Assembly: GCF_002479495.1 (NCBI RefSeq) | Contig: NZ_DLNQ01000010.1 | Span: 62,001-126,000 of the forward strand | Origin: Brevundimonas sp. UBA7506 | Lineage (GTDB): Bacteria; Pseudomonadota; Alphaproteobacteria; Caulobacterales; Caulobacteraceae | Direction: 5' to 3' | Length of the DNA: 64,000 nucleotides | Shown here: positions 9,601-19,564 of the stretch, piece by piece | Layout: every line of letters begins with the position of its first letter | How positions within the stretch are numbered: position 1 is the first letter of the stretch | The notes under the pieces: model-generated | What the model saw: only the letters and a program-made list of their open reading frames with translations | Told to the model about the DNA's origin: nothing | Databases searched by the model: none | Program-made: the position numbers and the translations under genes

Positions 9601-10947
9601 ATGTCCGCACAGACGCCCTCCCCCGACATCCTGCATGATCTGGTCGCCGCCGCGCTGAAGGCCGGCGCCGACGCCGCCGAGGCGGTTTCCGCCCACCGCG
9701 CCTCCCTGTCCGTCGGCGTGCGCAACGCCGAACTGGAAGAGGTCGAGCGCGAGGAGGCCCGCGACTTAGGGTTACGCGTCTTCATCGGCCGCCGTCAGGC
9801 CACCGTCTCCGCCTCCGACCTGTCCGACGCCACCCGCGTCCGTCTGGTCGAGCGCGCCGTGGCCATGGCGAAGCTGGCCCCCGAAGACCCTTACGCCTCG
9901 CTGGCGCCGCAGGACCGGCTGGCGCAAGGCCCGCACGCCGAACTCGACCTGTTCGATCCGTCCGAGCGCACCGCCGAGGCGCTGGAAGCCGCCGCCGCCG
10001 AGGCCGAGGCCGCCGCTCTGGCCGTGACGGGCGTGTCCAAGTCCGAAGGCGGTCACGCCTCCTGGTCGGCCAGCGAATGGCGCCTGGTCACCTCGCACGG
10101 CTTTGACGGCCGCCATCGGGGCAGCGCCTTCTCGCTGGGCGTCGGCGTCATCGCCGAGAAGGACGGGGCCATGGAGCGCGGCGGCGAAAGCCGGGCGACA
10201 CGCCACCTGTCGGACCTGCCCGGCGCCGCCGAGATCGGCCTGAAGGCGGGCGAGCGCGCCGTCGCCCGCGTCGGCCCGCGCAAGATCGCCTCGACCACCG
10301 CCTCGGTCATCTTCGAGAACCGCATCGCCACCCAGGTCCTGTCGCCCCTGCTGGGCGCCATTTCCGGCCCGGCCATCGCGCGGGGCAGCTCCTTCCTGAA
10401 GGACAAGCTCGGTCAACGGGTCCTGCCGGCGGGCGTGGACATGATCGACGATCCGTTCCGTCTGCGCGGCCTCGGCTCGACCCCCTTTGACGACGAGGGC
10501 GTGGCGGTCGAACGACGCAACATCGTCGAGGACGGCGTCATCACCACCTGGCTGCTGAACACCGCCGCCGCCGCCCAGCTGGGCCTGGCCTCGACCGGTC
10601 ACGCCTCGCGCGGGCTGGCCGGGCCGTCGGGTGTCTCGACCCACAACCTGCACCTGGCCCCGGGGGAGCGCGACAAGGCGGGCCTGATGACCGAGGCCAG
10701 GTCGGGGCTGCTGATCACCTCCATGTTCGGCCCCTCGCTGAACGCCAATAACGGCGACTGGTCGGCCGGGGTGTCCGGCTTCTGGTTCGAGAACGGCGAG
10801 TTGGCCTATCCGGTCAGCGAAGTGACCGTGGCGGGCAATCTGATCGACCTCTACGCCCGGCTGGTGCGCGGATCGGATCTGGAATTCCGGGGTTCCTTCA
10901 ACAGCCCCTCCCTGATGTTCGACGCGGTGGCCATCGCCGGAAAATGA
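9601..10947 (+). CDS. pmbA: PmbA/TldE metalloprotease-family protein
   Basis: A 448-residue cytosolic protein of the TldD/PmbA family. In Enterobacteria the TldD-TldE heterodimer degrades unfolded peptides, matures microcin B17 and cleaves CcdA; TldE (PmbA) lacks the zinc site. Here the family blocks are HRASLSVGVRNAELEEVEREE near the N-terminus, FSLGVGVIAEKDG, and SGFWFENGELAYPVSEVTVAGNL near the C-terminus. No HExxxH zinc motif is seen, which fits PmbA rather than TldD. Its stop overlaps the start of the next gene (ATGA). In other alphaproteobacteria this gene likewise precedes the phosphatase and DUF4170 genes. Confidence 0.9.
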   Translation: MSAQTPSPDILHDLVAAALKAGADAAEAVSAHRASLSVGVRNAELEEVEREEARDLGLRVFIGRRQATVSASDLSDATRVRLVERAVAMAKLAPEDPYASLAPQDRLAQGPHAELDLFDPSERTAEALEAAAAEAEAAALAVTGVSKSEGGHASWSASEWRLVTSHGFDGRHRGSAFSLGVGVIAEKDGAMERGGESRATRHLSDLPGAAEIGLKAGERAVARVGPRKIASTTASVIFENRIATQVLSPLLGAISGPAIARGSSFLKDKLGQRVLPAGVDMIDDPFRLRGLGSTPFDDEGVAVERRNIVEDGVITTWLLNTAAAAQLGLASTGHASRGLAGPSGVSTHNLHLAPGERDKAGLMTEARSGLLITSMFGPSLNANNGDWSAGVSGFWFENGELAYPVSEVTVAGNLIDLYARLVRGSDLEFRGSFNSPSLMFDAVAIAGK

Positions 10948-11738
10948 CTGATCTCAGCGCCGACCTCGAACTGATCCGCGACGCGGCTTTGGCGGCGGGC
11001 AAGCTGGCGCTCGAACATCGCGAGGCAGGACTGAAGGTCTGGTCCAAGGAGGGCGGCTCGCCGGTCACCAGCGCCGACCTGGCGGTGGATCAACTGCTGC
11101 GCGATGCGCTTCTGAGCGTCCGCCCCGACTACGGCTGGCTGTCCGAGGAGACCGCGGACAGCCCTGAGCGTCTGACGAAAAAACGCATCTTCGTCGTCGA
11201 CCCCATCGACGGCACCGTGGCCTATATGAAGAACAAGCCGTGGTGGTGCATTCCCATCGCCGTCGTCGAGGACGGCCGCCCCGTCGCCGCCGTCATCCAC
11301 GCCCCCATGCTGGGCGAGATGTTCGAGGCCACCCTCGGCGACGGCGCGCGACTGCAGGGCCGCCCGATCAGCGCCTCGGACACCGACACCCTGGAGGACG
11401 CCGAGCTTCTGGCCGACGCCCGGCTGATGGAGGCGCGCGAATGGGCCGAGCCCTGGCCGGAAATGCGCTTCACCAAGCGCAACGCCCTGGCCTATCGCAT
11501 GGCTCTGGTCGCCGCCGGGGCCTTTGACGCGGCCATCGCCATCAGCCCCAAATGGGACTGGGACGTCTGCGCCGGCGCCTTGATCGCCGAAGAGGCGGGC
11601 GCCCGCGTCAGCGACCACATGGGCCGCCCATGGTGCTTTAATCGTCCCGATCCGCGACAAACCAGCCTGATCTGCGCCGCGCCGGCCCTTCACCCGTTGA
11701 TCGTGAGGCGCACAGCGCCTATCCCGCTGGCCATCTGA
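10944..11738 (+). CDS. inositol monophosphatase family protein, CysQ-like
   Basis: A 264-residue member of the Mg-dependent, lithium-sensitive phosphatase superfamily. The metal-binding motifs are SEETADS, then VDPIDGTVAYMK (DPxDGT), and a late WDWDVCAGALIAEEAG. The sequence resembles 3'(2'),5'-bisphosphate nucleotidase CysQ, which hydrolyses the adenosine 3',5'-bisphosphate made in sulfate assimilation, more than true inositol monophosphatases. The specificity is not certain. It is cytosolic and is coupled by an ATGA overlap to pmbA. Confidence 0.85.
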   Translation: MTDLSADLELIRDAALAAGKLALEHREAGLKVWSKEGGSPVTSADLAVDQLLRDALLSVRPDYGWLSEETADSPERLTKKRIFVVDPIDGTVAYMKNKPWWCIPIAVVEDGRPVAAVIHAPMLGEMFEATLGDGARLQGRPISASDTDTLEDAELLADARLMEAREWAEPWPEMRFTKRNALAYRMALVAAGAFDAAIAISPKWDWDVCAGALIAEEAGARVSDHMGRPWCFNRPDPRQTSLICAAPALHPLIVRRTAPIPLAI

Positions 11739-11769
11739 TCATCCCCTCTCGCAATGGAACCCCCTCTCC

Positions 11770-12018
11770 ATGGCTGACGCCCCCAATACTGCGCACGACC
11801 CTCAACTGCTTCACCTCGTCATCGGCGGCGAGATGCGCCACCCGTCCGAGCCGGTCTTCCGCGACCTGGACAAGGTTGAGTTCGTCGGCGCCTACGGCAG
11901 CTATGACGAAGCCAAGCAGGCCTGGAAGGCCCGCGCCCAGGCCACCGTCGACAACGCCCACATGCGCTATTTCATCCTGCACGCGCACAAGCTGATCGAC
12001 CCGCGCTCGGACGTCTGA
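11770..12018 (+). CDS. DUF4170 domain protein
   Basis: An 82-residue soluble protein that is one DUF4170 domain. The signature features are LHLVIGGEMRHPSEP, FRDLDKVEFVGAYGSYDEA and TVDNAHMRYFILHAHKLIDP. No signal peptide or membrane segment is seen. The function is unknown. In many alphaproteobacteria this gene sits between the inositol-phosphatase-like gene and the DUF374 - waaA - lpxK genes. Here the same order holds with about 1.2 kb of extra genes in between. This suggests a role connected with lipid A or envelope assembly, but that is contextual only. Confidence 0.85.
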   Translation: MADAPNTAHDPQLLHLVIGGEMRHPSEPVFRDLDKVEFVGAYGSYDEAKQAWKARAQATVDNAHMRYFILHAHKLIDPRSDV

Positions 12019-12059
12019 TCCGCCGCCTTCGCCTCACGGCGAGGTTTACGGAACCGCAC

Positions 12060-12093
12060 AGGCGGCTGACGCGCTTTCTCGTCAGCCGCCTTT
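12060..12093 (+). terminator. putative intrinsic terminator after DUF4170
   Basis: A perfect 11-bp inverted repeat: the left arm (ending GGCGGCTGAC) runs from 12060 to 12070 and the right arm (GTCAGCCGCC then T) from 12081 to 12091, around a 10-base loop. A short T run (TTT) follows. It lies 40 bases after the DUF4170 stop and would end the pmbA-phosphatase-DUF4170 transcript. The T tract is short, so termination may be partial. Confidence 0.6.
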
Positions 12094-12117
12094 GGCGTTT
12101 CTGAAGAGGTGCTGATC

Positions 12118-12300
12118 ATGACGCCCACCCTGATCGTCCTGCTGCTGGTGATCCTGGCCGTGGTCGCCGTCGTCTGGGTCGTGAATAAGGGCCCCGCGCA
12201 CACGCCCCGTCCCGGCGAGGATCAGGACACAGCCTGGAACGACCCCATCACGCCGGCCGAATCCGGGCATCATCATCCGTCCCGCAAGCCGGAGCCGTGA
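12118..12300 (+). CDS. small single-pass membrane protein, unknown
   Basis: A 60-residue protein with an N-terminal membrane helix (TLIVLLLVILAVVAVVWVV) and a polar tail ending in HHHPSRKPEP. An AGAGG-like ribosome site lies about 8 bases upstream of the ATG, favouring 12118 over a GTG at 12109. I recognise no family. It is followed after 2 bases by another small membrane protein, so the pair is probably co-transcribed. Confidence 0.5.
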   Translation: MTPTLIVLLLVILAVVAVVWVVNKGPAHTPRPGEDQDTAWNDPITPAESGHHHPSRKPEP

Positions 12301-12302
12301 CC

Positions 12303-12503
12303 ATGACCCTGTTTGGCCAAACCCTCGACGGTCAACAGCTGTTCGGGATCATCTCCCTGATCAGCGTTCTGGCTCTGTGGCTGATCGTTCTCGGGCGCGA
12401 ACGCAATTATGCTCGCTGGTTTCGCCAGTGGGAAGCCGACCGCAAGGCGCGTCGCGGCGCGGAAACGGCCCAGCACGGCCCGAAGCGCGGCCCCTGGGGC
12501 TAA
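12303..12503 (+). CDS. small membrane protein, unknown
   Basis: A 66-residue protein with one hydrophobic segment (QLFGIISLISVLALWLIVLG) followed by a strongly basic tail (RERNYARWFRQWEADRKARR). The start is either the ATG at 12303 or a GTG at 12297. The positive-inside rule predicts a cytoplasmic C-terminus. No family is recognised. It ends three bases before the end of the oppositely oriented phosphatase gene. Confidence 0.5.
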   Translation: MTLFGQTLDGQQLFGIISLISVLALWLIVLGRERNYARWFRQWEADRKARRGAETAQHGPKRGPWG

Positions 12504-12506
12504 GTC

Positions 12507-13172
12507 CTATTCGCGCTTCAACAAGCGGTCCACGACCAGCTTGCCCCACCAGCCGGCTTTGAACTCGGCGCGGATCGTCTTGGGATCATAGGCGTCGCTG
12601 GCGAACCAGTCCTCGAAGCTGACTCCGGTCGGCTCGACCTCGGCGACATACTTCTCCAGCGTATAATCCAGCACCCCTGTCAGGCCCTCGCGACTGTGCA
12701 GCGTACGCTTGCCCAGTTCCGACATGGCCGCCGAGATCGGCTCGCCCAGATGGAAGTGGCGATAGAGGACCGCCATCATCCCCGCTCGGTCCGCGCCCGA
12801 CTTGCAGTGGATCAAAGCCGGATATTCGATCGTGCGGAACAGGTCGCGCGCCCGGTCGATGCGGTCCCGCCCCGGCGGATCGCGCGAATCCAGCGGCGCG
12901 TCGATCAGGGTCAGACCCAGCCGCGCACAGGCTTCCTTCTCCAGCCAGTAATAGGCTTCGTCGCGCTGCCCGCGCAGGTTGATGACGGTCCTGATGCCGC
13001 GCCTTTGCCAATAGGCCAGTTGCCCCGGCGACGGTTGGTTGGAGCGCACCAGGTCCGGCCCCAGCCAATGGGCGTTGGTGAAGGCCGTGCGCAGGAAGGC
13101 GTGATCGGCCCAGAAATAGGACCAATGCGCCTTGAACCGGCCCATCAGCGTTGTCAGATCATAGCGCGCCAT
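12507..13172 (-). CDS. PTP-like (dual-specificity type) phosphatase
   Basis: A 221-residue protein with the Cys-based phosphatase P-loop HCKSGADRAG (His122, Cys123, Arg129) and an upstream acidic loop near SRDPPGRD that could supply the general acid. Preceding strands (IRTVINLRG) match the dual-specificity/PTEN-like fold. No clear signal peptide is seen with the ATG at 13172; a longer frame reaches 13325 but has shadow-like composition. It is divergent from msbA and the lipid A operon. Caulobacter crescentus has a tyrosine-phosphatase homologue, CtpA, linked to outer-membrane integrity and lipid A phosphate state. This could be its ortholog, but that needs alignment. Confidence 0.8.
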   Translation of the reverse strand: MARYDLTTLMGRFKAHWSYFWADHAFLRTAFTNAHWLGPDLVRSNQPSPGQLAYWQRRGIRTVINLRGQRDEAYYWLEKEACARLGLTLIDAPLDSRDPPGRDRIDRARDLFRTIEYPALIHCKSGADRAGMMAVLYRHFHLGEPISAAMSELGKRTLHSREGLTGVLDYTLEKYVAEVEPTGVSFEDWFASDAYDPKTIRAEFKAGWWGKLVVDRLLKRE

Positions 13173-13263
13173 AGGCCGCAGATAGCGACGAAACCGCACC
13201 GCGTCACCATCAGCTTGACGGCGGCGGCTTGACTTGACGCCCGTCCCGTTCGACCGAGAGCCA

Positions 13264-15125
<1,862 letters not shown>

Positions 15126-15129
<4 letters not shown>

Positions 15130-15812
15130 GGCCGCTGCGCAACCCGATCATCCAGACCTCCATGGCCTGGATCCTCTCGGAATGGATGCGGTTCTGCTAC
15201 GCCACCATCCGTTGGGAATACGAGAACGAACAGGTCGCCGAGGAGGTCTGGGCCGAGGGCGGCGGCGTCCTGTGCGCCTTCTGGCACTCGCGACTGGCCC
15301 TGGCTCCGGCCTGCTGGCCGATGAAGCGGGCGCAGCCGGTCAAGGGCCTGGTGTCGCTCAGCGCCGACGGCGAGTTCTTCGCCCGCGCCGTGGGGCGTCT
15401 GGGCATCCCCGCCGTGCGCGGCTCCTCCAGCAACAAGGACAAGGCCAAGCAGTCCAAGGGCGGCACCCAGGCCCTGCGCGACGGCCTGAAACAGCTGAAG
15501 GTCGGCGGACTGGCGGTCACCCCGGACGGTCCGCGCGGCCCGGCGCGGCAGATGGCCGAGGGCCTGCCCCTGATGGCGAAGATTTCGGGCGCACCGGTCC
15601 TGTTCATCGGCATTTCATGCAAGCCTGCGGTTCGGCTGAACAGCTGGGACCGGGCGGTCCTGCCGCTTCCGTTTGGCAAGGGCGCCGTCGTCTGGGACAA
15701 GGCCTGGTATCCGCAAGGCGCCGAGATGTCCGAGGTCGCCGCCGACTGGACCGAGCGCCTGACCGCGGTGGAAGCCCGCGCCGACGCCATCGTCGGGCTG
15801 GAGCGGATCTAG
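15126..15812 (+). CDS. DUF374 lysophospholipid acyltransferase-family protein
   Basis: A 228-residue protein of the DUF374 group within the glycerolipid acyltransferase superfamily. Conserved blocks are CAFWHSRLALAP, SLSADGEFFARAVGRLGIPAVRG, and VTPDGPRGPARQMAEG, the last resembling the acyl-acceptor loop of PlsC/LpxL enzymes. A single hydrophobic N-terminal stretch (TSMAWILSEWMRFCYATI) suggests membrane association. Its start overlaps the msbA stop by four bases and waaA follows after three bases. The context points to a late lipid A acylation or phospholipid remodelling step; the exact reaction is not established. Confidence 0.82.
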
Positions 15813-15815
15813 GCC

Positions 15816-17117
15816 GTGATCATAAGCCCCGCCCTGATCGCCTATCGCCTGCTGACCCGGCTGATCGAACCCCTGGCCCCGCGCCTGCTCGACGGCCGCG
15901 TCAAGCAGGGCAAGGAAGACCCGCAGCGCGTCGACGAGCGCCTGGGCCTGGCTGGCGCAGCCCGCCCCGCAGGGCCGCTGATCTGGATCCACGGCGTCAG
16001 CGTCGGCGAGGCCCTGTCCATCCTGCCGCTGGCCGAGCGCATCAAAAAGGACCGCCCCGACGTGACCGTCCTGGTCACCACCGGGACCCTGACCTCGGCG
16101 CAGATTCTGGCTGGACGCCTGCCGCCCGGCGTCATCCACCAGTTCGCCCCGGTGGACAGCCCCGGCGCCGTGGCCGCCTTCCTCGACCACTGGCGGCCCA
16201 CCATCGGCGTCTTCGTCGAGAGCGAGCTGTGGCCCAACCTGCTAACGGCGGCCAAAAAGCGCGGCGTCGCCCTGGCCCTGGTCAGCGCCCGCATCACCGA
16301 CAAGACGGCCGAGGGCTGGAAGAAGGCCCCGGGCATGGCCCGCGCCCTGATGGCCTGTTTCGCCCATGTCTGGCCGCAGGATCAGGCCAGCGCCGACCGG
16401 CTGACGGCGCTCGGCGCCCGCGTCGATGGTCAGGTCAATCTGAAGCTGTCGGGCGAGCCCCTGCCCTATGACAAGGGCGAGTTCGGGCGCCTCTCGGCCC
16501 TGATCGACGACCGCCCCGTCGTCGTCGCCGCCAGCACGCACGAGCATGAGGAAATGGCTGTCGTCGGGGCGCTGGACCATCTGGCCGAGCGGCTGTTCCT
16601 GATCGTCGTGCCGCGCCACCCCGACCGCGCCGACGAGATCGCGCGGTCGCTGGCTCAGGACGGTTACAGCTTCGCGCGGCGCAGTCTGCGTCAGCCGATC
16701 ACCGACGACACCGACATCTATCTGGCCGACACCCTCGGCGAACTGGGCCTGTTCATGCGGCTGGCCGACGTGGTGGTGATGGGCGGATCTTTCGCGCCCG
16801 CCTTGGGCGGCGGCGCCGTCGGCGGACACAATCCGTTGGAGCCCGCACGTCTGGGCAAGCCGGTCGTCACCGGCCCCGACGCCAGCAACTGGAACGCGGT
16901 GACGCGGATGTTGAAAAACTCCGGCGGCTTGGTCTCGGTCCTGTCGCCTTCTGAACTTCCGGGCATCGTCGGCCCGCTGCTGGCCCATCCCGACGCGGCG
17001 CGCGACATGGGCGAGCGCGGCCGCCGCGCCGCCGCCGAGGCCGCCGCCGGGCTGGACCGCCTGTGGCTGGCCCTGCAGGCCCATCTGCCCGCCGCCCCGT
17101 CGCGAGGCCGCCGATGA
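15816..17117 (+). CDS. waaA: Kdo transferase (3-deoxy-D-manno-octulosonic acid transferase)
   Basis: A 433-residue GT-B glycosyltransferase that adds Kdo from CMP-Kdo to lipid IVA at the inner membrane. Features are an N-terminal hydrophobic anchor, the HGVSVGEALSILPL segment carrying the catalytic-base Glu, TTGTLTSAQ, FVESELWPNLL, and the C-terminal GGSFAPALGGGAVGGHNPLEPA donor-site loop. Length is normal. The start is a GTG, with the previous stop three bases upstream. The stop overlaps the lpxK start (ATGA). Whether it adds one or two Kdo residues cannot be told from sequence. Confidence 0.95.
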   Translation: MIISPALIAYRLLTRLIEPLAPRLLDGRVKQGKEDPQRVDERLGLAGAARPAGPLIWIHGVSVGEALSILPLAERIKKDRPDVTVLVTTGTLTSAQILAGRLPPGVIHQFAPVDSPGAVAAFLDHWRPTIGVFVESELWPNLLTAAKKRGVALALVSARITDKTAEGWKKAPGMARALMACFAHVWPQDQASADRLTALGARVDGQVNLKLSGEPLPYDKGEFGRLSALIDDRPVVVAASTHEHEEMAVVGALDHLAERLFLIVVPRHPDRADEIARSLAQDGYSFARRSLRQPITDDTDIYLADTLGELGLFMRLADVVVMGGSFAPALGGGAVGGHNPLEPARLGKPVVTGPDASNWNAVTRMLKNSGGLVSVLSPSELPGIVGPLLAHPDAARDMGERGRRAAAEAAAGLDRLWLALQAHLPAAPSRGRR

Positions 17118-18130
17118 AGCTGAACACGCCCCGCTGGTGGTACAGCCGCGACCGCCGCCATGCCCCGGTGGCGCGGATGCTGCTCAAGCCCGCCTCGTGG
17201 ATCTGGAGCGGCGTCACCGCCCGCCGTATCGCCAGGACCACGCCGGTCGATCCCGGCGCCCCGGTCATCTCCATCGGCAATCTGACGGTCGGCGGTTCGG
17301 GCAAGACGCCTATCGCGCGCGAGGTCCTGCGCCTGCTGCACGCCCAAGGCGTCAAGGCCGCCGCCCTGTCGCGCGGCTACGGCGGATCGCTGGAAGGCCC
17401 GGTTCAGGTCGATCTGGCCGTCCACACCGCCGCCGACGTGGGCGACGAGCCGCTGATGCTGGCCGCCGACGCCCCCGCCTGGATCGCCCGCGACCGCGTC
17501 GCCGGGGCGAAAGCCGCCGTCGCCGCCGGGGCCGAGGCCCTGGTGCTGGACGACGCCCATCAGAACCCGGCGCTGAAGAAGACCCTCAGCCTGATCGTCG
17601 TCGATGGCGAGACGCGCGGCGACGAATGGCCCTTCGGCGACGGTTCGGTCTTCCCCTCCGGTCCGATGCGCGAGCCGCTGAAGGCGGGTCTGGCGCGCGC
17701 CGACGCGGTCGTCATCCTCCTGCCTGCCGACCTGCCAGAAGCCGATCCCGAACTGGTCGAGACCTTCGGCGCCCTGCCCGTCTTCATCGCCCGTCTGGAG
17801 CCCGCCGCCGCGCCGCCGTCAGGACCGCAGGTCGGCTTCGCTGGCATCGCCAAGCCATGGAAGGTCGAGCGGTCGCTGATCGCCGCCGGTTGCGACCTGA
17901 AGGACTTCGTCCCCTTCCCAGACCACGCCGAACTGTCGGAGCGCGACTTCGCCTTCCTGAACGAGCGCGCGGCCCTGTTCGACGCCGGGCTGGTCACGAC
18001 GGAGAAGGACTGGGTGCGCCTGCCGCCCGCGTGGCGCGACCGGATCGTCGCCTGGCCGGTCGTCGCTCGGCTGGAGCAGGAAGCGGCCTTCGCCGACTTC
18101 CCGCTGGGTCGACTGAACCGTCAGTCCTGA
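17114..18130 (+). CDS. lpxK: tetraacyldisaccharide 4'-kinase
   Basis: A 338-residue P-loop kinase that phosphorylates the 4' position of the lipid A disaccharide, just before WaaA acts. The Walker A motif GNLTVGGSGKTPIA lies near residue 58 and is followed by LSRGYGGSLEGPVQV, and LDDAHQNPALKK near residue 150 matches the family DDGxQ segment. The N-terminal hydrophobic stretch is membrane-associated in this family. The ATG overlaps the waaA stop, and the gene ends the operon. Its stop overlaps the convergent amidohydrolase by ten bases. Confidence 0.95.
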   Translation: MKLNTPRWWYSRDRRHAPVARMLLKPASWIWSGVTARRIARTTPVDPGAPVISIGNLTVGGSGKTPIAREVLRLLHAQGVKAAALSRGYGGSLEGPVQVDLAVHTAADVGDEPLMLAADAPAWIARDRVAGAKAAVAAGAEALVLDDAHQNPALKKTLSLIVVDGETRGDEWPFGDGSVFPSGPMREPLKAGLARADAVVILLPADLPEADPELVETFGALPVFIARLEPAAAPPSGPQVGFAGIAKPWKVERSLIAAGCDLKDFVPFPDHAELSERDFAFLNERAALFDAGLVTTEKDWVRLPPAWRDRIVAWPVVARLEQEAAFADFPLGRLNRQS

Positions 18131-19437
18131 CGGAAGACCTGACCGCCCTTCATCACGAAGCGGACGCGTTCCAGTTCGGTCACGTCGCTCAGCGGATCGC
18201 CCGAGACCGCGATCAGGTCGGCGGGCATGCCCGGCGACAGACGGCCCGCTTCGTTCGAGATCTTCAGGTGCTCGGCGGCGCCGACGGTGGCGGCCTGAAT
18301 GGCCTCCAGCGGCGTCAGACCCGCGCGGACCAGAAGGGCGAACTCCTGGGCGTTGTCGCCGTGGGCCGAGACGCCGGAGTCGGTGCCAAACGCAATGCGG
18401 ACGCCGCCGGCATGGGCGCGGCGCGCCATGTCCAGCATCTTGGGCCCGGCCTCCAGCGCCTTGGCGGTCTGGGCCGGGGTGAAGAAGTTGTCCGGGCCGG
18501 AGGCCATGCGGGCCACATAGTCCCCGGCCATCAGGGTCGGCACCAGCCAGGCGTTGTGCGCCTTGAACAGACGCATGGACTCGTCGTCCAGATAGGTGCC
18601 GTGCTCGATGGAGTCGCCGCCCGCCTTGAGGAAGGCGTTGATGCCGTCAACGCCGTGGGCATGGGCCGTGACCTGACGCCCCATGCGGTGGGCCGAGGCG
18701 ACGATGGCGGCCAGCTCGTCCTCGCTGAACTGCTGGGCCAGGCCCGCCGCCGTATTCGACAGAACGCCGCCGGTGGCGGTGATCTTGATGATGTCGGCGC
18801 CGCTGCGGACCTGAAGGCGCACCGCCCGCATGCAGTCCTCGACGCCCGAACAGACGCTTTCCGGCGACAGGACGTGCATGACGTCCTCGCGATAGCCGTT
18901 GATGTCGCCGTGACCGCCGTGGACGGACACCGCCGAGCCCGCCGCGATGATGCGCGGTCCAGGCACGTCGCCGCGCTTCACGGCGTCCCGCAGGGCGAAG
19001 ATGGATTCGTTGCTGGCCCCCAGATCGGCGACCGTGGTGAAGCCGGCGTTCAGGGTGCGACGGGCGTAGCGCGCACCGATCATGGCCTGGGTCGCGTTCG
19101 ACTCGGTGACGTTCTCCAGACGGCCGTTGGGGTTCTGCTGGCTGGTCAGGTGGACGTGGCTGTCGATCAGGCCGGGCAGGACGAAGGCGCCGCGCAGATC
19201 GACCACTTTTCCGTCGCCGACGAAGCCGTCGCGGATTTCGACGACTTGGTTCCCTCTGATCACGAGAGTTTTATCACGCAGCACCCGGCCGCTGGCCGGA
19301 TCGGCCAGAAGCCGCCCCACTTGGACGAACGTGGTCGGCTGTTCCGCTGAAACGGCAGCGACCGCAGGGGCTTGCTGCGCCTGCGCCGAGGTGGCGGCCA
19401 GAACGGCGACGGTCACAATCAGAGCCAGTTTCTTCAT
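18121..19437 (-). CDS. exported metal-dependent amidohydrolase
   Basis: A 438-residue protein with a signal peptide (MKKLALIVTVAVLAATSAQAQ). The amidohydrolase metal sites are visible: DSHVHLTS, the probable carbamylated lysine in IIKITATGGV, HAHG, IEHGTYLDD and the late Asp in FGTDSGVSAHG. The order fits the Xaa-Pro dipeptidase/imidazolonepropionase-like subgroup of exported amidohydrolases. It probably acts in the periplasm on peptides or ring amides; substrate unknown. It is divergent from the L,D-transpeptidase-like gene and convergent with lpxK. Confidence 0.88.
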   Translation of the reverse strand: MKKLALIVTVAVLAATSAQAQQAPAVAAVSAEQPTTFVQVGRLLADPASGRVLRDKTLVIRGNQVVEIRDGFVGDGKVVDLRGAFVLPGLIDSHVHLTSQQNPNGRLENVTESNATQAMIGARYARRTLNAGFTTVADLGASNESIFALRDAVKRGDVPGPRIIAAGSAVSVHGGHGDINGYREDVMHVLSPESVCSGVEDCMRAVRLQVRSGADIIKITATGGVLSNTAAGLAQQFSEDELAAIVASAHRMGRQVTAHAHGVDGINAFLKAGGDSIEHGTYLDDESMRLFKAHNAWLVPTLMAGDYVARMASGPDNFFTPAQTAKALEAGPKMLDMARRAHAGGVRIAFGTDSGVSAHGDNAQEFALLVRAGLTPLEAIQAATVGAAEHLKISNEAGRLSPGMPADLIAVSGDPLSDVTELERVRFVMKGGQVFRQD

Positions 19438-19564
19438 CGGTCCCTCCCAGAACTACGGGCGTCACCTTACCGGGTCGGCGGCTTTCGCCAAGGCTCAGGT
19501 TGCGTCGTTACGGGGCTTTGTGAAACAAGCCGATACAGTTGTTTAATCGTGCGAGGGGCGTCGC

